Assembly: GCA_963989385.1 (NCBI GenBank) | Contig: OZ022509.1 | Location: 75,352,667-75,416,666, forward strand | DNA: 64,000 nt | Origin: Ctena decussata | Lineage: Eukaryota; Mollusca; Bivalvia; Lucinida; Lucinidae | Reading direction: 5' to 3' | Part shown: one piece after another, positions 1 to 11,229 of the stretch | How the letters are laid out: the number at the start of each line of letters is the position of its first letter | How positions within the stretch are numbered: the first letter of the stretch is position 1 | The notes under the pieces: model-generated | What the model saw: only the letters and a program-made list of their open reading frames with translations | Told to the model about the DNA's origin: nothing | Database searches by the model: none | Translations under genes and position numbers: made by a program

Positions 1-789
1 GATGGTTCCAAAGATGGTGAGAAAGTTGGATGTGCATTTACATCTAGGAAATACTGCAATTCTTTACGTATTCCTGATGGTTCTTCTATTTTCACTGCCG
101 AAGCAAAAGCAATAGATTTAGCTTTAGACTTTATTGACAACAGTTACCTTAATGACAAATTTGTAATTTTTTCAGACTCTCTTTCTGTCTTAAAAGCTCT
201 AAACCATACATCTTCAAGGAATTCTCAAATTCAAAAACTATTAGAAAAACATCATGAAATTTCAAGCACTAAAGAAATAGTTTTTTGTTGGATCCCCAGT
301 CATATTAACATAGCTGGCAATGAAACCGCTGACAGAAAAGCAAAAGAATCTCTTAGTCTAAATGTGTCTATGTTTGAAATTCCGTTTAACAATTTTAAAC
401 CCACTATCAACAAGTACATCTTGTCAAAGTGGCAAACATCATGGGGCACAGCTGTTTTTAATAAACTTCACGAAATTAAACCTATCATTGGGAATAACCC
501 TTCATTTATTCGAAGTTTAAGAAGAGAAGAAATTGTTATTGCTCGACTACGCATAGGCCATACAAGAATTACCCATTCGTACTTACTAAATCGTGAAGAA
601 CAGCCTTTATGTATAGTTTGTAACCAGCTCTTTACAGTTAAACATAATCTCATTGACTGTGTTGACTTTTCACAAAACAGAAAAAGATATTTTCGAGCTA
701 ATAACTTGACGCAACTGTTTCAAGATGTACCTGTTGACAGTATCTTATCCTTTTTAAAAGATATTAACCTTTTTAACAAAATAATATGA
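1..789 (+). CDS. LINE ORF2 C-terminus (RNase H and CCHC-like tail), cut by window start
   Basis: The frame is open from the first base of the window to the stop at 787-789, so this is the last 262 residues of a longer ORF. An RNase H domain is visible: DGSKDG at residues 1-6, AEAKAIDLALDF at about 35, FSDSLSVLKAL at about 57 and WIPSH...GNETAD at about 98, which supply the conserved acidic residues and histidine. A C-X2-C-X7-H-X4-C motif (CIVCNQLF...KHNLIDC) sits near the C-terminus. The same order and motifs occur at the end of the intact LINE ORF at 50324-54004, so this is the same clade (I/Nimb-like) but a diverged copy. RNase H degrades the RNA of the RNA-DNA hybrid during target-primed reverse transcription. 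The first visible ATG (364) is internal and is not a start. No CACT tail follows within 250 bases, so the 3' end may be eroded. Confidence 0.85.
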   Translation, partial: DGSKDGEKVGCAFTSRKYCNSLRIPDGSSIFTAEAKAIDLALDFIDNSYLNDKFVIFSDSLSVLKALNHTSSRNSQIQKLLEKHHEISSTKEIVFCWIPSHINIAGNETADRKAKESLSLNVSMFEIPFNNFKPTINKYILSKWQTSWGTAVFNKLHEIKPIIGNNPSFIRSLRREEIVIARLRIGHTRITHSYLLNREEQPLCIVCNQLFTVKHNLIDCVDFSQNRKRYFRANNLTQLFQDVPVDSILSFLKDINLFNKII

Positions 790-1018
790 AATAGGTGCTA
801 CCTAAAATGCAACCAACCAATATTACCACTGCAACACTGAACTGAAAGATTTTCAAACTAGAGCAAGTGAGCACAGTCTCACGTATACCCTGATCATTTT
901 CACCGCCTAATGAAGCAGACTTTTAACACAAAATTTTAATGCAAATTTTATATACATGTACAAAATGATTCTGTGTCTGTGATCTTGACCTTAGATCAGC
1001 AGCAGCATCCATATGGTG
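790..1018. other. Non-coding flank of the LINE fragment
   Basis: Presumed 3' untranslated or flanking DNA. It contains a fragment (about 855-880) matching the start of the 3231/5451 duplicated unit (ACTAGAGCAAGTGAGCA). No gene is seen. Confidence 0.4.
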
Positions 1019-1021
1019 TAA

Positions 1022-2126
1022 GGGACCGACCATTTGATATTCTGGGGGGGGGGGGGGGGGGCTGGTATTCTTGATGGAGACACGACATTTTATTTCACTG
1101 GCCTCTGGAAACAATTCTTTTTTTTTTCACCATGTGGGAGCTAATTTATTTTTTTTACAAACTAACTCAAACAGGTTATTTTTTTTTTTAATTTTATAGC
1201 TGAACTATCAGATCCTTGTTTACTTGGCCTTAATATCCTTTTATTTTACCCACATCAGTATTTTTAGACCTTTTTTCTCACAAAAAGAACATGGTGCTGT
1301 CTTTAACCAGGCCAAGGGCATGGCTTAGCTTGCTTTTGCAAACCATTGCCTGGAGCATGTTACTCTTTTCATCTAAGGTACAGATACAAACATCCCTGTA
1401 TGAGTTTGGCAAAAAATAAGGCCTTAAATTACGGATATTTTGGCCAAAATTTAGGGCTATTTTGGCAAAGTTTTAGGGCTAACATTAGGAATTTAAGTTT
1501 TTTTTCTATCCCAATATTTGCCTAACCATGCTTATTCGTACTTTAGAAAGTTTGATAAATACTTACATGATAGAGTCACATTACTTACATGATAGAGTCA
1601 CATTATACATGAATGTGGCATTAATAAAATGGCTGAAAGTTATGCGCTAAGAAGTTAACATAGGGGGGTCTGGGGGCGCAGCCCCCCCCCCCAGGAGCTA
1701 AAGCAATTTCCCAATTTCAATGGCAATTTTAAGACAGGAAACAATAGAGAAAAACTAGGAATGATTATAAAAATAGGGGTTTTTATATTAGGACTTTTGC
1801 CTTTTAGAGTGTTTATTGTGCCATAATGGTTTTGTCTCCCATAAGCTAGTGACTCTTTTGCAATTTAGTTTTAGTGGAAACATTTACTTAGTAATGTGGC
1901 AGATCAATAATACATGTATGTGAATGTTGTATAGGATGTTTTTGTAAATGTATGCACATGCGGGCCCGCTGGTGTAAATCAATTGTAGATAATATTAAAA
2001 TATTACTATAAATAAATATAAATATTTTTTCTTGCATATCCAAAGACAGGGAATTTTTTTGATAAATATACCAGGCCCCCCCACCCCCCCCCCCCCCCCC
2101 CCCCCGAATATCAAATGGTCGGTCCC
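1022..2126. mobile_element. PIF/Harbinger-like non-autonomous element with G-run ends
   Basis: Perfect 21 bp inverted repeats lie at 1022-1042 (starting GGGACCGACCATTTG) and 2106-2126. They are flanked by the direct trinucleotide TAA at 1019-1021 and 2127-2129. A TWA three-base target duplication and a GG-starting TIR are the known signature of PIF/Harbinger transposons. Directly inside the TIRs lie an 18-base G run (1044-1061) and a C run interrupted once (2076-2105), which extend the terminal symmetry. The interior has no credible transposase reading frame, so the element must have been moved in trans. It also contains a GC palindrome at 1663-1693. Assignment rests on TSD and TIR only. Confidence 0.7.
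1663..1693. repeat. GC-rich palindrome inside the Harbinger-like element
   Basis: A run of G, then TCT, then GGGGGCGCAGCCCCC, which folds into a GC stem with a three-base loop. It sits in the middle of the non-autonomous element; its role is unknown. Confidence 0.5.
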
Positions 2127-2129
2127 TAA

Positions 2130-2900
2130 ACAAGTATGAAATAAACATAGTCGTGCATGATTAGGTTTCATTCAAGTACATGTATATTAGAACTATAAGC
2201 AAAAAAAAAAAAAAAAAACCAATTGTCCTGGTACCTGACCCCTGGCCCCACCCATCAGCCTGACCTAGGGGCTTAGGCAGTCCATATCTAAAGGTATGCT
2301 ACAGAGATAACATAAACCAAATGCAGAAGAAAAATCTGCAATATAATTACTGAGATATGAGTAATCAAAAAGGCTTAATGCAATACTTTGAAAAAATGAA
2401 AATGCCTAAGTCATATTTATTTACCTCTGACCCCACCATGAGGCCCTGACCTATGGTCATACATTATTCACATCTAATGTATTACATGTATATGCTACAG
2501 AGATATCAGGGATCAAATATGAAAAGAATCTGGTGTGTCGCTGTAGTTACAGAGTTGTGAGCATTCGTTAAGGTTTAATGCAAAACTTTGATGTAAAGTT
2601 GACAAAAATATATACACCAACATTTAACTTCATCATGAGAAACACTTCTGTTATCCCTAACTAACTGCTGACTTTTCTCATCTGCAATCCTGGATGCAAG
2701 TTCATTAAAATTGTTCTGGTGTAAGCTAATCATAAATAAAAAAAGATAAGTTCAAATTTTATATGCAAATAAGCAAAGTCATGAGCCAGTAAAAATGTCA
2801 ATATTAGGTCTTCCAACCACATTATGATACAGATACGCAGGTATTGTTTTCATTATTTCGATTGTTGCCTACCATTCTTCCAGATTTGTTATATTTTTTG
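2130..2900. other. Unassigned AT-rich non-coding DNA
   Basis: Contains an A run (about 2200-2218) and several TGACC-type tracts typical of old bivalve interspersed repeats. No convincing gene or RNA. Confidence 0.4.
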
Positions 2901-2904
2901 TTCC

Positions 2905-3028
2905 AGGGGTCGCAAGATCGATCCCCCGCTTCTCCGGTCTTCTGGATGAGACTTTTAACCGAGGTCCCGTCTCCGTATGACCTTGTTGTTGGTGGGACGT
3001 TAAACCTGAGTTCACTCACTCACTCACT
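2905..3028 (+). mobile_element. SINE 3' part with CACT-repeat tail
   Basis: The segment ends in GGGACGTTAAACCTGAG followed by four to five ACTC/CACT units, the same tail style as the LINE at 50203-54272 and the SINE at 22919-23158. The 5' side carries GATCGATCCCCC, a weak B-box-like string. It is probably a SINE body mobilised by an I/Nimb-like LINE. The 5' boundary is uncertain. Confidence 0.5.
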
Positions 3029-3399
3029 ATATTTTTTGTTTTATGAAATATACTTTCTTGCAATTTTATGCCCTAAGTTGGCTATAGTTCAGGCCTGTGA
3101 AGCAAAAATTTTTGGAAAAAAAAATGTAAAATTTTATTCAGCAAGTGTGCATATCTGTATGTATGTACCTTCTCCTTGGTAAGATGATTTTAGCTGTATG
3201 ACTATCGTATCATCCATCCATTGCAAAACTAGAGCAAGTGAGCAGGGGCTCAGGTATAAACCCGGCCAGTGCCACCACCTTATGACACTAAACTTTAAAC
3301 TTAATACACAACAAGGACATGAGTTGGGGTGGTACAGAATAAAACTTTGGACATATAAACCAAACTGAACAAAAGGGTTGGATGGTATATGATCTTAAA

Positions 3400-4181
3400 C
3401 AAGAGGCCCAAATGGGCCTGATATCGCTCACCTGGCTATTTTGCAACAGGACCATTCTGAAACAAAATTGGTCCAATTCCACTGAGATTTTCACATTTTC
3501 ACATTTTGCTACTTTTCATAACAGAGGCCAACTTGCCTGGTCGTTATATATTTACTTTTGAAATGCCTCAATGCAAGGATCATTTTGCCACAAATTTCAT
3601 CAAAATCCATTCAGGGGTTACTGAGATATTGTCAGTTTCATGTTTTGTGCTATTTTTAGCAATGGCAGATGGCCGCCATCTTGGAATGCCAAAATGCAAA
3701 AGATCGAAGAAAAGTCTTCATGCAAGGACCATTTTGACACAAAATTGGTCCAGTTCCATTGCAATTTTCAAATTTTCACATGTTGCTATTTTAAGTAATA
3801 GAGGCCAACTTGAAGGACCTGTATTTGTTAATTCTACAGATTTTTTTCATTTTTATAATTTTGAATACCAAAGTTTCACTGATGTTCCATGCCAAAATTC
3901 AGACAAATATACCCAGTGGTCCTGGAGAAGAAGTTGATTTTAATGTTTTTGCTATTTTTAGTAATGGCAGCCATCTTGGATTTTCAACCTGACCCAATTT
4001 TACAATTCTAAGACCCTGGAGTCAGGTCCTGCTCCATGTGAAATTTGAGAACCATGGGAACAGTAGTTTTACAGAAGAAGATTTTGAAATTTTGTGGTGT
4101 TGACAGACGACGCACGGGACGATGCACGACTGACGCATTTGTATGACAATAGCTCACTATGGCCTTTCGGGCCAGGTGAGC
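3400..4181 (+). mobile_element. Hairpin-ended bivalve repeat with tandem core
   Basis: Begins with CAAGAGGCCCAAATGGGCC, which can form a hairpin, then ATCGCTCACCTGG. It ends with GGGCCAGGTGAGC. The four bases TAAA flank both sides (3396-3399 and 4182-4185), and copy 2 of the surrounding duplication lacks the element, so it is an insertion. The core has degenerate tandem units with 'GGCCGCCATCTTGGAATGCC' and 'CAAAATTGGTCCA' stretches. No protein is credible. A longer relative lies at 13049-15142 on the other strand. Confidence 0.65.
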
Positions 4182-4226
4182 TAAAAATTAATAGAAAACT
4201 TGACATGAAAATCAAAGTCTGTGACC

Positions 4227-4409
4227 AGGCCTGACAAATCCATTGTCCGGCTGCCCGGGACAAGTTAAAATTTTTGCTGGGCAAGTAAAATTTTTTCTTA
4301 CTTGCCCAGAAAAATGTACAAGATATATAGGGAACCTGTGTATTTCAGCTTTTTCTGGCAGAAGCTGTCTTCCGGACAAGTAGATCAAATTTTGATTTGT
4401 CAGGCCCTG
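4227..4409. mobile_element. hAT-like MITE, about 183 bp
   Basis: Ends are near-identical inverted repeats: AGGCCTGACAAATC on the left, GATTTGTCAGGCCCTG on the right. CTGTGACC (8 bp) flanks it at 4219-4226 and 4410-4417, and the paralogous copy near 5667 has an uninterrupted CTGTGACC followed by TTGACC. An 8 bp duplication with a CAGG-type end fits the hAT superfamily. It is too short to encode anything. Confidence 0.7.
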
Positions 4410-5450
4410 CTGTGACCTTGACCTCTAGGTCACTGGCATGGATGGGGGTGTACAGAATTAAACTTTGGACCAACATCTATCATCATGCAAAACATCAATC
4501 CAACCCAACAAAGAATTTGAATCATATAGAGATCTCAAAAACTTTAACGCAATAATTTAACATGAAAAGTCAAAGTTTCAATGTGACCTTGACTTCTTTG
4601 TTTCCAGACGCTACTTCAAATTTTCTTTGGCTTGAAATCTGTTGAATATTTGCAGCAAAATTTAAACACCAGCTGTATGTTTATGAAACACTGATCTTAA
4701 CTACAATGCTTACATGCACATGCAGCTAACGTTTAGTGGTATTTCTTTGTTGATGATGTTCGAATTTCATCGCAAGAAGCTTGAAGCTCAACGATGATGT
4801 CGACAGGTAATCACAGGTAATGTTGCAATCCCATGTTGATTCTCCTGTGATGAAATTATCACTATCACTTACACTTGCATTAAAACCTTGTTTCTGACAA
4901 AAATTAGTTGGATTCAAAATTGTTCAGAACCAGAATTCTTAGCAAATTCCTCCCTGGGTGAGTGCCATCCCATATCAATGGAAGGATATTGAGGAGATTC
5001 TTACTGCCAGTCGTTTTGATTCCACTTCCTTTTTTTAATATATGCACTTCCTTTTTTAATATATGCTCTTTAAGAGAGACTTGACTGTCCAGGGTAAAAA
5101 TTAACATAATGTGCACAACCACCTGTGTGAAAGTTATTTTCTTTTTTTTTTGACTTTTAATAGCCGTATAACCTTAAGTTTTGACCTACATTTTAAGTAT
5201 TTCATTGGCCAATATATATATACCCGGGATTTTTATGTAAGTAACTTACTTTTGCTTTCTGTTTCTACTTTCAGTTTTATTTGACTGTTGGCCTATAAAC
5301 CGTGTCGTGATGAATCTAGATATTTCGTTCCAAATCGCTTTTTTTGTCAAAGAACACATTTCATCTGTTATGTCGCTCATGTAAAATATAAAATCAACAA
5401 GACAACTTGACACAGAAATCGTAGACAAAATTAAGTAATTAATGCTGGCT

Positions 5451-6280
5451 TTGCAAAACTAGAGCAAGTGAGCAGGGGCTGAGATATAAACATGGCCAGC
5501 ACCACCACCTTATGGCATGAAACTTTAAACACAATACACGACATGGGCATGGGTTGGGGTGGTATAGAATAAAACTTTGGACATATAAGCCAAACTGAAC
5601 TAAGGGGTTGGATGGTATATGATCTTTAAAAAATTATTCGAAAACTTGACATGAAAATCAAAGTCTGTGACCTTGACCTCTAGGTCACTGGCATGGATGG
5701 GGGTGTACAGAATCAAACTTTGGACCAACATCTATCATCATGCAAAACGTCAATCCAACCCAACAAAGAATTTGAATCATATAGAGATCTCAAAAACTTT
5801 AACGCAATAATTTAACATGAAAAGTCAAAGTTTCAATGTGACCTTGACTTCTTTGTTTCCAGATGCTACTTCAAATTTTCTTTGGCTTGAAATCTGTTGA
5901 ATATTTGCAGCAAAATTTAAACACCAGCTGTATGTTTATGAAACACTGATCTTAACTACAATGCTTACATGCACATGCAGCTAACGTTTAGTGGTATTTC
6001 TTTGTTGATGATGTTCGAATTGCATCGCAAGAAGCTTGAAGCTCAACGATGATGTCGACAGGTAATCACAGGTAATGTTGCAATCCCATGTTGATTCTCC
6101 TGTGATGAAATTATCACTATAAACCGTGTCATGATGAATCTACATATTTCGTTCCAAATCGCTTTTTTGTCAAAGAACACATTTTGCCTGCTATGTCGCT
6201 CATGTTAAATATAAAACCAACAAGATAACTTGACACAGAAATCAAAGACGATTTTTTCAATTAAGTAATTGTTGCTGGCT
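5451..6280 (+). repeat. Tandem duplication, copy 2 (empty sites)
   Basis: Direct repeat of 3231-5450 without the 3400-4181 and 4227-4409 insertions and with a further shortening after about 6117. It shares the start (TTGCAAAACTAGAGC) and the end (TTAAGTAATT...GCTGGCT). It is useful as an ancestral reference for both insertions. Confidence 0.75.
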
Positions 6281-8320
6281 TAGTTGTTGATGTTGTGTTG
6301 GAACTGCGACACTTTTAACGTTATATGTGGGGCAGTCAGCCAACCAATCCTCATTGTAATGTGCAACACTGACAGACCCCAATCAAAATTCAACAGCATT
6401 TCCGAAATCGAAACCCCAACACCAACAACAAATATGCATATCAACATGCACATCCGTACAATCTGATCAGCACATTTGATATCTTACATGTACTGGACTC
6501 ATGTATATTACAATACTCACTTCTATTAAATCTAAAGCCAGTTATCTTTTTTTTAAAGATATTCTTGTTTGAATACTGTGTTTATTTGCATCCAATTCTA
6601 CTGCAGAACTGAGCGTTGGTTGATTACTGACAAAATTTGATATTGGAATGTATGAAGACGTAAGCAAATTTAGTAAACTGGATTCACGCAATATCATAAG
6701 GGATCGCATAAACTTCTAAACAATTACCACTTTGGGCTTAATTAAATCACATAAATAAGAAGTCAGAGGTGTAAAAAGCAAGGGCAAATAAGCTAACTAT
6801 ATGCTAATGACAGTTGACACAGTAAATGTGTATTATGTAAACTGCTAGGACTAGCGCAAAACTGATTTTTACTGATAATGGAGAGAAACCATGATAGTTG
6901 CCCAAGCTCATGCAAAGTTTTGCTTGCCAAAGATTAATATCTTGTATCCTTTGAGACTTCATAATGGTTCACTGAGGCTGTACTTACAAAAGCTTAAACC
7001 AAAGCGTCTGTTGACGATTACGGACAAATGTCATATCCGAATCCATGCATGTGTAAGCAATCAGATACTTCGCATGAAGAGATTAGATTTAAACAACATT
7101 ACAATGGTTCGCAATAATCTACTGATTAAATTACCTTTTAAGACTTCTTAAATTCTCATACAAAACATACAAAGAAGTCTCAGATACCGCATGAAACGCA
7201 GTAGAAATCGACTTTGCTTCTGTGAATGACTGTTGACGAAAGCAAGGGCAGACAATTTAGCTATAATGCTAATAACATGACAACCGTGCATGCAAACCGC
7301 CATGACTGCGCACCAAGTCATCATCACCATTGTAGAATATCACATGATTTGATTTTTAGTGAGAACTGCAGGTCTGCAATTTTGCCAATTGAATTTGGGG
7401 AAAAAAAGCAAAAAAAACATAGCAACGTCCAGCACCAAGAAGCGTTTTCATTCGTCACATGAAACCACTGACTCAATCGGAAACCTTGCTCATTTTTGTC
7501 AGAATCTTATCACTCGTCAGTTTAGAAATTTTTTTAGTTGGTCCGTACACAGATTTCTATATTCAGCATCGGCGTTACTGTTTGACGACACCGTCATACA
7601 TGTAGCTTCGGGCAGCCACCGGTGTCGCTATTAAATTTATCAAACAAGTTGAGGAAAAGGGCTAAAATGCAAGACTTTGCCAAGCATTTTGTATCATTTG
7701 CACAACGTTTAAATATATTCAGTAACGTAAAAACTGGGAAAGATAGACCTGTGCAAACAGTGAAGACCCAGATCAGATTGCAGTTAGATCAGGGTCTACA
7801 CTGATTGCCATTCCATATCCATCAGCTGGCAGTGGTCATACAGTTAAAATCAAACCATTCAAATATTAGGACAATTACAATAATTTCAGCCGTATCAAAA
7901 CTTACAGTATTTACGGTAATACAGAAACACAAATTTATGCAAGATGCTAAAATTTATCATATGACAGAAATAAGCGAGTTTGGAATTCCGAGTTTCCAGT
8001 TGGCCTGGAGCACAAAGGTCAGGGGTCAAGTGTGAAAAAATCCGATAGTTCATCATTACATTTACCTGGTCAGTCGATATAAAACTGCTTTTTCATGACT
8101 AAAAATCGTTGATATGATTGAAAATTGTTTTCAATTCAGAGAAAATGGATAGTCACATTATTTTAGCAAGATAGAATAGACAGGGAATATTTTAAAATTG
8201 AAATATTAGTCAATATGTTGGTGTGTTACTGTTATGGGCCAACTCTCCTACCTTCCATTATCTACAATAGTAGATATGCGCATAGCTTCGTATATATAAT
8301 CAATCTCTGACAATTGCGTC
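6281..8320. other. Unassigned non-coding DNA
   Basis: AT-rich with only short open frames. Two loosely similar stretches (around 6775-6840 and 7240-7300, sharing AGCAAGGGCA and GCTAATRACA) suggest an old internal repeat. No gene, RNA or clear mobile element is supported. Confidence 0.4.
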
Positions 8321-8324
8321 AGGG

Positions 8325-8400
8325 AGTTAACTCTTTGGCTCAGTGGACTATCACCCGGGAGTTCCAGGTTTGAATCCCAGCAAAGGTCGGGAATTTTTTC
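8325..8400 (+). mobile_element. Possible tRNA-derived SINE head
   Basis: An A-box-like TGGCTCAGTGGA at 8336-8347 is followed about 20 bases later by a B-box-like GGTTTGAATCCC at 8367-8378. This is the spacing of an internal RNA polymerase III promoter. No clean cloverleaf can be drawn, so it is read as a SINE remnant and not a tRNA gene. Confidence 0.35.
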
Positions 8401-10270
8401 AGCTATGCTTTGGTCCGTTTGTTGCGGCAGTAATGTCGTAAGATTACGCTGTGCGTATATGGTTTTTGGCATCGGTGACCTTTGACCTCCAAGAGCAAAA
8501 TCTGAGTTTGCACATGCGCAGTGCGAAACTCCGAGCTCGCTTATATATTCCACAATTATTGTATGAAAACGTCGACATTTTACCATAAGAAAATGTGATG
8601 TTATTGTTGAATGAGTAAACAATTCTTATTCTTACCCATTTCCCCAGATCATAAATAAGTCTAAATTGACTTATCCCTAAATTCAGACTAACACGAACCG
8701 GCTTTAAATACTAAAATTGGGCTGAACAACCCGCCCGAAATCAGGCTGAAACAACCTGTTGGAAAAAGGGCCGTAGCAACCCTGAATGTTCAGCCTCAGG
8801 GACAGAGGGACATAAATACTGTGGTTTACCTGAAGCATGGTCCCTGGAGCAGTGCATGTGTGGGGATTTTGATTGGCTGTCGAAATAGCTGGGGCAATGA
8901 TAGCGACCTCAACTGTTGAACATAGTCACAGGGCGGGGGCTTTTACTGGGATTTAATCAGACATTTGTCCCCACACTGCCAGGCATCGTGCAGGGCAAAA
9001 AGTCAAAGTATCCCCACCCCTCTCCCAGCCATGAGGTAGCTGGATTTGCAAATGAACAGGGCATAACAGCTATCATACTTCTGCTCATGGAAATGTAATT
9101 TTGTGGACAGACTGAGACTGCCAAATAAATTCAGCTACATGTATTCTAAGAATAATTCTTAACTTAAAGGTAGGTTCCTGGACTAGCGATAACAATTAGG
9201 TCCACAAAATAGTTTCGTTTTTTTCTGAGCAGTATTGAATTCTCTTATTTTTCTGAATTTGTTGCTACTGAGAAACTCGTCAGATGTTGAAGAAAATAGT
9301 CTTTTTCCCCTTTGGTTTATTTTCTTTCGTTGGAATTCCAGTTCTAAAAATAACTATGTTTATTATGTCTATAAATGCGCAATTTCTGATGCCATTCTCC
9401 AAAGGTCAATTTTCCCTTGCCGTGAGCTCTCCTAGAGGTCCTTGCATGGCGGATGGGTTAAAACTATCCCAAAATGCAATGCAGCATGACGTCAGCTGCG
9501 TTATCTATTTTTGGCGCGAACTAAAAATAGCGCTAACTGGTGCGCGAATGCATGGATACCATTTGATTGGGTAAATAGTCTGATGCGAAAAATATCTTAG
9601 ATGTCATTGAAACCGGTATCTTTGCGATTCAGTTTTATTTTCAGTATTTTTTCATAGTCAAAATTGATAACGGCACATTTTTCACCGGTAGAATAAGGTT
9701 CCTGCTTCGATCGAATCCGACTCCGTATTTTTACCGGAAGTCGGCGACTTCCAAAAAAACTCTCATTCATACTGGAAATAGAACAGAATAGAACAGAACA
9801 GAACTCCTATCGTAAGGCAACCAAACACTCGGTTTGGGTCGCTCCGCGACCCAAACCTCGTTTGGTTGGTTGCTATAAACCTTTTCTACATTTTTACCAT
9901 GTATTACTTCCATGTTATTAATGCAAAGTTATTTTTATAAAGTGCCGTACCTTTCAGTTCTGTTTATATTTTAAGTAAGATGCAACCTTCATGACGCAAA
10001 TGACCCTGTGGGTTGACGCGTCGTTAAATTTTAAATCATCATCATTACAGCTGAAAAACTCACAAACTTTGGAAAACCAGAGTCACTGTACCCACCTTTT
10101 GTTTTATAATAAGACAGTCAAACCGCAAGAAACCCTTTTTTTTAACCGAATGAAATTAATGGCTCAGTCATGAGAACTGATCAGTGATCATTATTCAGTG
10201 ATTATTACTAACACTGTGAAATGGGAAAATAGCCTTAGAACGCCGACTCAGTGACCGCATTGCGCATGTC
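8401..10270. other. Unassigned non-coding DNA with a hairpin
   Basis: No gene is supported. Contains short AGAACAGAAT iterations (9779-9805) and the strong hairpin at 9818-9868 listed separately. Confidence 0.4.
9818..9868. repeat. Strong hairpin
   Basis: CAACCAAAC (9818-9826) pairs with GTTTGGTTG (9860-9868), and inside it GGTTTGGGTCG pairs with CGACCCAAACC around a very small loop. The stem totals about 20 bp with one internal bulge. The function is unknown; it may be the centre of a small foldback element. Confidence 0.6.
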
Positions 10271-10273
10271 ATT

Positions 10274-10274
10274 G

Positions 10275-10324
<50 letters not shown>

Positions 10325-10333
10325 TAGATAGAG
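10274..10333. repeat. Microsatellite (GT)n(GA)n(TAGA)n
   Basis: Compound simple repeat: a short GT run, then about 17 GA units, then TAGATAGATAGA. It lies just downstream of the proposed minus-strand splice donor at 10342-10347. Confidence 0.9.
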
Positions 10334-10347
10334 AATGCATGACTTAC

Positions 10348-10684
10348 ATTTGAAGGCATCCGGGCCGTTGTCGTCGTTGTCATCTTCTGTTCAAACCCAC
10401 AAACGGCGTTGTTTAGAATAACCTCTGCCCTACCGCTGATGTCATGACATGAAAGCGTCGTTTTCTCCAAGACAAGCATCTTGGAATGCGTGACAACATC
10501 GTCGTCCACGCTGACGACGAATCCGGCTCTCGTCACCCTCAGAATTTCGCCTTGTTCAGCGCCGCAACCCTTTGCCGTCAGAACGGAACCTCTCGTCGTC
10601 GAACATCTAACAACTCCATTTTCTGACTTCCCGCACTGGCAAGCACTCACTGATTCTAGAACGGTCCTACCAAACCCCAGCACC
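10348..10684 (-). CDS. Possible coding exon of a cysteine-containing secreted-type protein (unrecognised)
   Basis: On the minus strand a frame of about 112 codons is open. Its composition is unlike the surrounding AT-rich repeats and it has spaced cysteines (ACQCG, RCSTTRG, KGCGAEQ, LSCHDIS, AVCGFEQ). It ends at an excellent splice donor, GTAAGT (10342-10347 read in reverse). On its 5' side a pyrimidine-rich stretch ends in TAG next to base 10684, a plausible acceptor. A hydrophobic stretch (MMLLGLLLFVVG) is encoded just upstream in another frame, resembling a signal peptide. I do not recognise the family. It may be a single exon of a host gene or a fortuitous frame. The frame past the donor runs into the GA microsatellite and should not be counted. 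Confidence 0.3.
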
Positions 10685-10715
10685 CTACCACAAACAAAAG
10701 CAATCCCAGTAACAT

Positions 10716-10841
10716 CATTATCACTTTGAAATCAACTGTCTACTGAAACGATTGTCTCTTTTTCGGATGCTACTAGACATTATCACTTTGAAATCAACTG
10801 TCTACTGAAACGATTGTCTCTTTTCGGATGCTGCTAGACAG
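10716..10841. repeat. Two tandem copies of a 63 bp unit
   Basis: The unit, starting CATTATCACTTTGAAATC and ending near CTAGA, is present twice back to back with only a few differences. It lies immediately upstream (minus-strand sense) of the possible exon at 10348-10684. Confidence 0.85.
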
Positions 10842-10903
10842 TCACGTGTTCAAACTGACTGCAGCCAGGGTTACGTGGCACCGCCAGTTCCTTTGAACTG
10901 GCG

Positions 10904-11174
10904 TTGGTTGGTTGATTTGATGCTTAACGTCCACGGTAAACAACTAAGGTCATGTCGGGACGGCCAGTTAACCTAACCACACTATTCCTGGGCAGGCTTA
11001 GACCTCCTAAGCGGTTAACCAGTACTAAGTGCACATACTTTCGCCAGTAACTGACAACTGCCCTTCTTGAATCAGCGGAAGGAGAAACGAAAGTATGTGG
11101 CCAGACCGGGATTCGAACCCAGGACCTCTGACTTACGAGTCAGGTGCCCTACCGATTGCGCTACCCGGCCCGGC
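10904..11174 (-). mobile_element. tRNA-derived SINE (family A), full length
   Basis: Read in reverse it starts GCCGGGCCGGGTAGCGCAAT. It carries an A-box, a tRNA-like arm around CTCGTAA, and the B-box GGTTCGAATCC. It then continues through a conserved body (ACATACTTTCG..., GGTTAACCGCTTAGGAGG) to a GGACGTTAAGC 3' end with a CAACC-type tandem tail. It is 271 bp, matching the copy at 39977-40246. No clear target duplication is visible. Confidence 0.85.
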
Positions 11175-11229
11175 TTTGTAAGTCGCGTCTGACACACTGG
11201 ACTTTGCGACAATGGTCACGTGACACCCC

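Larger units (their letters stand above)
3231..5450 (+). repeat. Tandem duplication, copy 1 (filled with insertions)
   Basis: The unit starts TTGCAAAACTAGAGCAAG and ends with TTAAGTAATTAATGCTGGCT, directly abutting copy 2. Relative to copy 2 it carries two extra blocks, 3400-4181 and 4227-4409, both flanked by short duplications. It also has about 425 bp between the shared ATCACTAT (about 4867) and AAACCGTG (about 5299) that is absent from copy 2. No coding function is seen. Confidence 0.75.
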
